DNA from: Actinomycetota bacterium
GTDB taxonomy: Bacteria > Actinomycetota > Humimicrobiia > Humimicrobiales > Humimicrobiaceae
Assembly: GCA_023475715.1 (NCBI GenBank)
Contig: JAMCVO010000490.1
Location: forward strand, 1-5,120
Length of the DNA: 5,120 nt
Reading direction: 5' to 3'
In this document: one piece after another, positions 1 to 4,693 of the stretch
Layout of the letters: the number at the start of each line of letters is the position of its first letter
Position numbering within the stretch: position 1 is the first letter of the stretch
Notes under the pieces: model-generated
The model's input: only the letters and a program-made list of their open reading frames with translations
Database searches by the model: none
Told to the model about the DNA's origin: nothing
Translations under genes and position numbers: made by a program

Positions 1-764
1 TTTAATAGGTATTGTTTTTGCAGGTTGTTATTTATGATTGAAGCAAAAGCATCCATGGTACCGCTGAGGATATTGCTATAAATCGTAGCCATTTCAATAG
101 CCTGTCTGTTTTCAATTATAACGTCTTCAAGCAAATCCTCATCTTCGGGGTATTTCTTTATCCATTTTAATTTCATCATTTTATCAAGAGTCGTCTGATT
201 GGACTTCAATGAAGTTGAAAAAAACACGAGGCTTTTTTCCAGCTCCATAAGTTCAATAAGTTCCTTATTTTTCATTGACTTCCGGAGAGTTATCTCAACA
301 TTTTTGCTTGCCTTGTCTATCTGTTTCAGGAAACTCATATAATATTTATCAATTCGCAGCAGCATTTGAAGTATGAACCTTGATTTTTTATATGTATAAA
401 AAGTTTTAATTTTCTGCTCAAGAAAGTCATCGGTTATATTGTTTTCCTGCAGGCAGACGGTCACGATGAAGTCATTATTTAATATTATTCCAAGAGGAAA
501 AGTATTATATCTTGCCGAAGTTTCTATGACCTCCATAACCGGGATATCAAGCAGCACGAGTATCTGCTCTTCTTCAGTATCCAGACGTGAGCTTTCTTCC
601 TTGTCAAGCGCCGCTCTGAGGAATTCCGTGTCCAGGCCAGTGGATTCTGAAACCTGTTCGATCTCAGTGCTCAAAGGGTCTATCAGGTGAATCCAGCATC
701 CTTTTTCAATTACATCTGTTTCGATTGTCTGGTTGTCTTCGGTAGTTTTATGTATTTTTATCAT
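1..764 (-). CDS. corA: CorA-family Mg2+/divalent cation transporter, partial (C-terminus off window)
   Basis: The frame is open from an ATG at 764-762 to the window edge, giving 254 codons plus two bases. The start is fixed by an excellent ribosome binding site (GGAGGAGGG, complement of 772-780) seven bases upstream. CorA proteins are pentameric inner-membrane channels for Mg2+ or related metals, with a large cytoplasmic N-terminal domain, a long stalk helix, two membrane helices and a GMN motif. The visible part is the cytoplasmic domain: a mixed alpha/beta region (about residues 15-120, including KGCWIHLIDP and PLGIILNNDFIVTV), then long charged helices (about 125-250). The segment ENRQAIEMATIYSNILSG (about 218-235), followed by MDAFASIINNNL, is characteristic of the CorA stalk. 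Typical members have a little over 300 residues, so roughly the last 60, including both membrane helices and GMN, should lie beyond position 1. Whether the protein is intact, and which metal it carries, cannot be seen. Assignment rests on family resemblance read by eye. Confidence 0.9.
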   Translation of the reverse strand, partial: MIKIHKTTEDNQTIETDVIEKGCWIHLIDPLSTEIEQVSESTGLDTEFLRAALDKEESSRLDTEEEQILVLLDIPVMEVIETSARYNTFPLGIILNNDFIVTVCLQENNITDDFLEQKIKTFYTYKKSRFILQMLLRIDKYYMSFLKQIDKASKNVEITLRKSMKNKELIELMELEKSLVFFSTSLKSNQTTLDKMMKLKWIKKYPEDEDLLEDVIIENRQAIEMATIYSNILSGTMDAFASIINNNLQKQYLL

Positions 765-824
765 TTATATTCCCTCCTCCCGGCATATTCATAATTTTCC
801 TATTTTTTATTGTTGATTATTTTT

Positions 825-852
825 GCTTTTATTGTCGCTTTTATTATCGCTT
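825..852. repeat. Short 12-bp tandem repeat upstream of corA
   Basis: Two consecutive 12-base units, GCTTTTATTGTC (825-836) and GCTTTTATTATC (837-848), differ at one base and are followed by a partial third unit beginning GCTT. They lie about 60-90 bases upstream of the corA start, in the leader or promoter region. They may be simple AT-rich slippage or part of the promoter; no function can be assigned. Confidence 0.6.
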
Positions 853-859
853 AAATCAA
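831..859 (-). promoter_or_regulatory. Weak candidate promoter for corA
   Basis: On the minus strand TTGATT (complement of 854-859) is followed after exactly 17 bases by GACAAT (complement of 831-836). Each hexamer matches the sigma-70 consensus at four of six positions. The position, about 67 bases upstream of the start codon, is reasonable. The surrounding DNA is so AT-rich that chance matches are likely, so this is only a candidate. Confidence 0.25.
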
Positions 860-908
860 ATTTTAATTTTACTCTAAATAAGAATAATGGCAATTAAAAA
901 TTCTGCAT

Positions 909-962
909 TAAAAAATGCTAATATGTGTATATCTTTAATTTTGACAGGCACATATTAGCATT
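909..962 (-). terminator. Probable intrinsic terminator downstream of the lipoprotein gene
   Basis: A perfect 14-bp inverted repeat (914-927 with 949-962; core TGCTAATATGTG / CACATATTAGCA) encloses a 21-base loop. On the minus strand the hairpin runs into a stretch of six T (complement of 910-915), partly inside the stem. It lies about 85 bases after the stop codon of the leftward lipoprotein gene and ahead of corA. That placement suits a Rho-independent terminator separating the two genes. The stem is AT-rich and the loop long, so termination may be weak; an operator-like role is an alternative. Confidence 0.6.
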
Positions 963-980
963 AGCAAGCTATCATTTATA

Positions 981-1046
981 AGCTAAAAAAGCAATAATTG
1001 CAAGCTTTTTGCAGCTGATTAGCCGAAGGTTTGGTTATAATCAGCT
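981..1046. other. Additional inverted repeats at the 3' end of the lipoprotein gene
   Basis: Two further dyads lie between the lipoprotein stop codon and the candidate terminator. AGCTGATTA (1013-1021) pairs with TAATCAGCT (1038-1046) and touches the stop codon itself. AAAAAGC (986-992) pairs with GCTTTTT (1004-1010), with AGCT on both outer flanks (981-984 and 1013-1016). The second has the A-tract/stem/T-tract look of a bidirectional terminator but only two G-C pairs. They may form a structured 3' untranslated region that protects the mRNA or helps termination. Confidence 0.4.
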
Positions 1047-2320
1047 TATTTAAATGTCAAAGTGTCAAGCATCCCATAATAAGCTGCCTGGGCAACATCC
1101 CCATAAGCATCAATATTTACGATAGCTATGAAGAGATATAAATTGGTTTTATTTTCGACGAAGCTGTATGCCAGTGCCCAATTTCCGCCATCTTTGTCAG
1201 TGTAAGTATACAGGTATTCCTTGAAAGGAGTTCCATTATTTTTTAACACTTGATCATTTTCAGTGCTCTCGACAAAGGTCCAGCCCTGCTGTTTTGCAAA
1301 ATCTGTGGAATCTTTTTCCGAAAAGTCCTTGTAAGGCTTGTATGGCGCAGATTTTACTGCCTTGAAAAGGAAAAATGCAGGAACATCGGTGGGTGGAGCG
1401 AGATTAAAGCTTGCTTCATCTTTTGCTTCGTTTTCGGTATAAGTCCAGTTATCAGGAATCGCAATTGAAAATGCAAAATCATCATTTGTAAAAACTGTTC
1501 CCTGGTTAAATGTTACCAGGCTGCCTTCTATGACTTCGAAATCATAAGCTCCATATAAGCTGTCATTTAAATAAATCTCAACTTTATATTTACCAGGGCT
1601 CACATTAGGCACTTCTCCTCCGGTAAGCTGCAGCATGAACCATATATAAGATGCTCCATCGTAATAATCACCCGGAATATCATAATTGATTTCATTTATA
1701 ACTTTTCCGGTTGAGTCTTTCCACAATGCTTTTAAGCTGTTACCTGTTATCTGATAATTAACCTTGACAGTGGCATAAACGGTCTCGCTGGCGGAAAACT
1801 GCTGGGTTTCCTTTACCGGCACCCCGTTTTCGTCCACTGCATTTGCCAATCTTACTTCGATTATTTCCATCTGGGGTTTGTTTACTTTGAAAGTTGCCGT
1901 ATTTATGAGCTCGCCATTGTTAAAAAATTCAACCTTATAATTTCCTGCCGGTATAGTCTTATTTCCGATAGTGGAAATATTTGAGGAAACAATCCCCTCA
2001 AAAATAGTATTGGGTTCGTCAGTGTTGTATTTTTTTCCATCATCAAGCACTATTTCACCGGTATCCAGTAAGGTCCATTTGAAATGCCAGTTGTCACTTC
2101 CTTTCGTACCGGTATATTTAACTGTGGCAAATATCTGCTTTGAGCTTACTTCAAACTCATTTTTTGGATTTATGGGTTCATTGGTATCTTTTTTTGCATC
2201 TTCTGATATTACAATGCTTTGAAAAGATAGCTTTGGTGCGCATGAGCTCAGTGCAGGGATCAGACCTAAAATAAAAACAAGTACAATTATTATTGCCGAT
2301 TTTTTAATCAAATTTTTCAT
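1046..2320 (-). CDS. Secreted lipoprotein with two Ig-like repeats and a PsbP-like C-terminal domain
   Basis: A 424-residue protein starting at the ATG complementary to 2318-2320, preceded by AAAGGGG five bases upstream. The N-terminus is a lipoprotein signal: basic NLIKK, a hydrophobic core (residues 9-22) and the lipobox LSSC with the lipidated cysteine at residue 27. It should therefore be anchored outside the cytoplasmic membrane. Residues about 31-147 and 151-265 look like two copies of one beta-sandwich module. Both carry an FATVK/YATVK strand (64-68, 182-186), a Trp followed by TGE or TGK (82-89, 200-206), and a closing YKVE strand (128-131, 245-248) ending in an F-x-V strand. Residues about 277-424 (FAFSIAIPDNW, a Trp-rich strand near 380, a final hydrophobic strand and helix) resemble PsbP-like/DUF1795-type domains of bacterial lipoproteins. 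I do not recognise a named gene or substrate. A role in envelope or solute binding would be a guess. It is probably transcribed alone. Confidence 0.87.
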   Translation of the reverse strand: MKNLIKKSAIIIVLVFILGLIPALSSCAPKLSFQSIVISEDAKKDTNEPINPKNEFEVSSKQIFATVKYTGTKGSDNWHFKWTLLDTGEIVLDDGKKYNTDEPNTIFEGIVSSNISTIGNKTIPAGNYKVEFFNNGELINTATFKVNKPQMEIIEVRLANAVDENGVPVKETQQFSASETVYATVKVNYQITGNSLKALWKDSTGKVINEINYDIPGDYYDGASYIWFMLQLTGGEVPNVSPGKYKVEIYLNDSLYGAYDFEVIEGSLVTFNQGTVFTNDDFAFSIAIPDNWTYTENEAKDEASFNLAPPTDVPAFFLFKAVKSAPYKPYKDFSEKDSTDFAKQQGWTFVESTENDQVLKNNGTPFKEYLYTYTDKDGGNWALAYSFVENKTNLYLFIAIVNIDAYGDVAQAAYYGMLDTLTFK

Positions 2321-2333
2321 TACTGCCCCTTTA

Positions 2334-2410
2334 GTTATTATTATGTTATTTTTTGTTACGTTATTTTAATTACCAGGTTATTTTTACTATGTTATTATTA
2401 CTATGTTATT
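2334..2410. repeat. Array of six GTTATT motifs, including a 13-bp exact direct repeat
   Basis: GTTATT occurs at 2334, 2345, 2360, 2377, 2391 and 2405, at intervals of 11 to 17 bases. The last two sit inside an exact 13-base direct repeat, TTACTATGTTATT (2384-2396 and 2398-2410), with a 14-base period. The array fills the space between the lipoprotein ribosome binding site and a TATAAT box for rlmN. It could be a multi-site binding region or simple replication slippage in AT-rich DNA. The sequence alone does not decide. Confidence 0.55.
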
Positions 2411-2413
2411 TTA

Positions 2414-2459
2414 TATAATATCGGTCTTTTTTTTTAAAACTTTAATAATCTGATATAAA
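2414..2459 (+). promoter_or_regulatory. Candidate -10 elements for rlmN
   Basis: There are two options. A perfect TATAAT (2414-2419) would start transcription near 2426 and give a leader of about 45 bases, but 17 bases upstream there is only GTTATT, a poor -35. Alternatively TGATATAAA (2451-2459) has the TGn form of an extended -10, which needs no good -35. It would start transcription within about five bases of the ATG at 2471. No Shine-Dalgarno sequence lies before that ATG, which is compatible with the second, near-leaderless option. Confidence 0.35.
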
Positions 2460-2470
2460 ATAGATTTAAG

Positions 2471-3523
2471 ATGGATCTGGAAAAGCTTAAGGAGATTTTA
2501 AAAAATGAGAAACCTTACAGGCTGAAGCAGGCTGAGAAAGCTGTTTACAGGGACCTTGCAGATGATTGGGGCACAGTCAGCAGCCTGCCTGCTTCGCTCA
2601 GGGAAAGGTTGACTGAATGCTGTCCGATCTCAATTGATTATAAGTCAATTGTTTCTAAGTCAAAAGACACTGTAAAGGCACTGATAAGACTCAAGGACGG
2701 ACTTGCCGTTGAGACAGTCCTTCTGCAGCATGCGCCGCAGGGCACACAGAGCAGGAATACTGTTTGCGTTTCATCTCAGGTTGGCTGCCCGCTCGGTTGC
2801 CTTTTCTGCAAAACAGGAAAAATAGGCTACAAGAGAAACCTTACAGCATATGAGATAGCGGAGCAGGTGCTGTTTTTTTCATATTATTTAAAGAAAAAGG
2901 ATAATTCTACAGCGAATAAAGCTAATAAGAGTACGCTTAAAAGCTCCCATGTTACAAATGTTGTTTTTATGGGTATGGGCGAGCCGTTTTTAAATTATGA
3001 CAATGTTATGGATGCGGTAAGAATTCTTAATGATAAAGATAAATTCAACATCGGCGCACGCAAAATTTCGATCTCAACCTGCGGCATACCTCAAAAGATT
3101 GAAAAACTTTCAAAAGAAAATCTGCAGGTAAACCTGGCAATTTCATTAAGCGCCCCCAATAATGAGCTAAGATCCAGACTGATGCCCATAAACCAAAAAT
3201 ATCCTGTTGAGACCGTGATTGAAGCTGCAAAGAAATATATTGCCGTCACTAACCGCAGAGTTATGTTCGAGTATGTGTTAATGGATAAATTCAATGATTC
3301 TCCCGGGACTGCCAGAGAGCTGGCAGAAGTTCTTAATGGTCTGTTGTGTTTTGTAAATTTGATTCCATACAATGGCAAAGGAGCGCTCAATGCGCCATCT
3401 AAAGAAAAAATAGCCTTATTCAAGTCAATTCTCAAGAAATCCAGCATATCGGTAACCGAAAGATACAGATTCGGACAGGATATAAATGCGGCCTGCGGCC
3501 AGCTTTTATACAGAAGCGATTAG
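2471..3523 (+). CDS. rlmN: Dual-specificity 23S rRNA (A2503-C2) / tRNA (A37-C2) methyltransferase RlmN
   Basis: A 350-residue radical-SAM enzyme, normal length for RlmN/Cfr. RlmN adds a methyl group to C2 of A2503 in the ribosomal peptidyl-transferase centre (and A37 of some tRNAs), using a [4Fe-4S] cluster and a transiently methylated cysteine. Visible elements are an N-terminal helical domain (residues 1-75, EKPYRLKQ), the cluster cysteines 106, 110 and 113 in GCPLGCLFC, GMGEP at 168-172 (SAM binding), and NIGARKISIST (193-203). The two catalytic cysteines are 99 (in CVSSQ) and 342 (in the terminal ACGQL). Strong RlmN signatures are QVNLAISL, RLMPIN and VNLIPYN; Cfr, the C8 methylase, is a less likely alternative. 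Two oddities are serine at 227, where E. coli and B. subtilis RlmN have His in SLHAP, and a Lys/Ser/Asn-rich insert at about 140-160. The start agrees with the family N-terminus although no Shine-Dalgarno sequence precedes it. It appears monocistronic. Confidence 0.96.
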   Translation: MDLEKLKEILKNEKPYRLKQAEKAVYRDLADDWGTVSSLPASLRERLTECCPISIDYKSIVSKSKDTVKALIRLKDGLAVETVLLQHAPQGTQSRNTVCVSSQVGCPLGCLFCKTGKIGYKRNLTAYEIAEQVLFFSYYLKKKDNSTANKANKSTLKSSHVTNVVFMGMGEPFLNYDNVMDAVRILNDKDKFNIGARKISISTCGIPQKIEKLSKENLQVNLAISLSAPNNELRSRLMPINQKYPVETVIEAAKKYIAVTNRRVMFEYVLMDKFNDSPGTARELAEVLNGLLCFVNLIPYNGKGALNAPSKEKIALFKSILKKSSISVTERYRFGQDINAACGQLLYRSD

Positions 3524-3640
3524 ATCCATCAATAAAATCCCTGCCATTGCCCCCTTATTTTTACTTTTAGGCCCAATGTGAAGTTTTTTGTGCCATTTGC
3601 AGAAAATACCATAGCTGTCATAAGTTTTATATATCTATAG

Positions 3641-3664
3641 GTAATTATGCCAAGAGATAATTAC
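3641..3664. repeat. 8-bp perfect inverted repeat
   Basis: GTAATTAT (3641-3648) and ATAATTAC (3657-3664) are perfect inverted copies around an eight-base spacer. The size and spacing suit either a small operator or a weak hairpin. There is no adjacent T-run, so it is not a good terminator, and it lies too far from the next gene to assign. Confidence 0.4.
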
Positions 3665-3716
3665 ATATTTATATATAAAGTATTTGATTAAGCTATTTTG
3701 ATATTCCTTAATTAAT

Positions 3717-3877
3717 AAATACATATACATAGGTTACTCATATTAATGAGTTAAAATACATACACATAGGTTACCCGAAAGTTTATTAGCTGGCTTATAT
3801 AATTGATTCTTAAGCACAATATAAACATAATCGGTGCACGATGTATGTAAACAAATATTCATTAAGGTAACCTATGT
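3717..3877. repeat. Composite direct and inverted repeats around ACATAGGTTAC (IS-end or MITE-like)
   Basis: Two 21-base direct copies (3717-3737 and 3754-3774) differ at one position and share the end ACATAGGTTAC. A third copy of the core lies in inverted orientation at 3866-3877 (GGTAACCTATGT), an exact reverse complement of 3764-3775. Three blocks match in the same order on the two arms: ACATAGGTTAC (3727-3737) with 3867-3877, TTAATGA (3743-3749) with 3859-3865, and TACATACA (3757-3764) with 3842-3849. The arms are therefore imperfect inverted repeats of about 37 bases, not just a shared word. A 6-bp dyad ACTCAT/ATGAGT (3736-3751) separates the first two copies. No transposase frame lies inside. 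Multiple short repeats inside inverted ends are known from IS21-type elements, so a degenerate IS end or a small non-autonomous element is my preferred reading. A multi-site operator is the alternative. Confidence 0.6.
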
Positions 3878-3907
3878 CCGTATACTTTTGGGTGTACGAT
3901 GTATATA
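3833..3907 (+). repeat. 17-bp direct repeat pair (GGTGYACGATGTATRTA)
   Basis: GGTGCACGATGTATGTA (3833-3849) and GGTGTACGATGTATATA (3891-3907) agree at 15 of 17 positions. They flank the inverted ACATAGGTTAC copy at 3866-3877, so the right-hand side reads repeat, core, repeat. The first copy also supplies TGTATGTA, the partner of TACATACA in the left arm. Together with the composite repeat it forms a roughly 190-bp structured block. Confidence 0.6.
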
Positions 3908-3994
3908 TATTTATCACTTAATTATTAATCTGCTATTTTCTTTTATAAATGGACTATGAGTATTGTATTGAGTGCATTATTTTTAATTTATTTA

Positions 3995-4023
3995 TTTACA
4001 TATTTATACAATTATGTTATTAT
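3995..4023 (+). promoter_or_regulatory. Sigma-70-type promoter candidate for the cpaB-like gene
   Basis: TTTACA (3995-4000) and TATTAT (4018-4023) are separated by exactly 17 bases, and each matches the consensus at five of six positions. Transcription would start near 4030 and give a leader of about 40 bases. This is the best promoter match in the window, but the surroundings are AT-rich enough to produce decoys. No Shine-Dalgarno sequence lies between it and the ATG at 4072. Confidence 0.5.
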
Positions 4024-4071
4024 GCAAATAATTAAAATTATGGTTTTAATAAAATTTTAGTTTTATAGCTC

Positions 4072-4683
4072 ATGAACAGATTATCTTTAATTTTCAGACA
4101 AAAACTTTTTACCATTATTTTTATAATAATTTCGATTTTCGGCGGTATCTTTGTCTTCTGGTACTTGAACAGTTTAAAGGTGAATGGGACTCAAGATTTT
4201 TCTGGAAAGGATATATTTACTGCTGCATATGATATCGAATCCGGGCAGATAATTAAGGAAGAATTGCTAGAAAAGAAAAAAATACCTGAAAACATATTCA
4301 ATGAAAAATTTATTATAGACAAAAGTCAAATTCTTAATAAAAAAGCTGCTGACAATATTAACAAAGGTGAAATAATTTCAAAAGATAAAATTGAAGGTAG
4401 CCAGACTGAAAATGTATATTTAAGATTCTCTACATATATACCGGAAGGTTTAAGAGCAACCAGCATACCTATAAATTATTACGGAGATGTGTCACTAATA
4501 AGAGTAGGTGATAAGGTAGATTTGATATCTACATATTATGACAAATCAATGGAGCAACTCATAACAGAAGTTGTCCTTAATGAAAAGGAAGTAATATTTA
4601 TACAAAATAATGATCATTTAAATAGCACAAATAATCCAGATAACCAGAAGAAAGAGAATAAAAACGATTTTTTAGGAAAATAG
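4072..4683 (+). CDS. cpaB: Short SAF-domain CpaB/RcpC-like Flp (Tad) pilus assembly protein
   Basis: A 203-residue protein with one N-terminal membrane helix (about residues 12-32; short cytoplasmic tail MNRLSLIFRQK). A SAF domain follows at about 47-107: AAYDIESGQIIKEELL, then IPENIF and INKGEIISKDKIE. Next is an RcpC/CpaB-type beta segment at about 118-178, with IPEGLRATSIPI and VGDKVDLISTYY, the family's usual RAxSxPV and GDxVD signatures. CpaB works at the cell envelope in assembly of Flp/Tad type IV pili. The protein ends in a low-complexity Asn/Lys tail (179-203) and lacks the C-terminal strand-rich part that usually follows, so it is shorter than typical CpaB (around 250-300 residues). 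An in-frame TAG at 4066-4068 fixes the start at this ATG, but no Shine-Dalgarno sequence is seen. The CpaE/TadZ-like ATPase immediately downstream supports a Tad locus. Any SAF-domain protein of unknown role is the fallback. Confidence 0.8.
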   Translation: MNRLSLIFRQKLFTIIFIIISIFGGIFVFWYLNSLKVNGTQDFSGKDIFTAAYDIESGQIIKEELLEKKKIPENIFNEKFIIDKSQILNKKAADNINKGEIISKDKIEGSQTENVYLRFSTYIPEGLRATSIPINYYGDVSLIRVGDKVDLISTYYDKSMEQLITEVVLNEKEVIFIQNNDHLNSTNNPDNQKKENKNDFLGK

Positions 4684-4693
4684 AAAGAAAAAT

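Larger units (their letters stand above)
2321..2470. promoter_or_regulatory. Divergent promoter region between the lipoprotein gene and rlmN
   Basis: These 150 bases separate two genes that point away from each other, so promoters for both should lie here. The DNA is almost entirely A and T, and no coding frame is visible. For the leftward gene, TATTAT/TATAAA-like boxes occur on the minus strand around 2412-2420, without a convincing -35 partner. The lipoprotein ribosome binding site (complement of 2326-2332) is at the left edge. Confidence 0.6.
3524..4071. other. 548-bp gene-free region between rlmN and the Tad-like locus
   Basis: No frame of convincing coding quality is visible on either strand. 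The first 150 bases hold only a weak terminator candidate for rlmN: an imperfect hairpin pairing CATTG (3545-3549) with CAATG (3574-3578), followed by six T at 3584-3589. The middle (3641-3907) is dense in direct and inverted repeats, listed separately. The last 160 bases are strongly AT-rich and contain a good promoter candidate for the next gene. The region also marks the drop in GC content between rlmN and the genes to its right. Confidence 0.7.

Noticed and set aside
439..690. An 83-codon rightward open frame within the corA region
   Set aside because: It lies antisense to the CorA frame, whose protein sequence has clear family signatures and a strong ribosome binding site. The shadow frame has a Ser/Ile-rich composition of no recognisable family.
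1971..2222. An 83-codon rightward frame opposite the lipoprotein gene
   Set aside because: It mirrors the lipoprotein coding strand and shows only the Ser/Phe-rich composition expected from the complement of that gene.
3091..3447. A 118-codon leftward frame inside rlmN
   Set aside because: It is antisense to the conserved RlmN catalytic and C-terminal regions, has no ribosome binding site, and resembles no family I recognise.
3545..3589. Hairpin plus six T downstream of rlmN as an intrinsic terminator
   Set aside because: The stem is imperfect (five pairs, two mismatches, two pairs), the loop is long, and the T-run starts five bases after the stem. It is too weak to list as a terminator and is mentioned only in the intergenic entry.
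4668..4674. T TTT TTA, the classical -1 slippery heptamer, in phase near the end of the cpaB-like gene
   Set aside because: A -1 shift here leads into the third frame and stops at TAA 4722-4724 region after about 16 codons, missing the ATPase frame. Joining to the ATPase needs +1 or -2, so the heptamer does not explain the junction.
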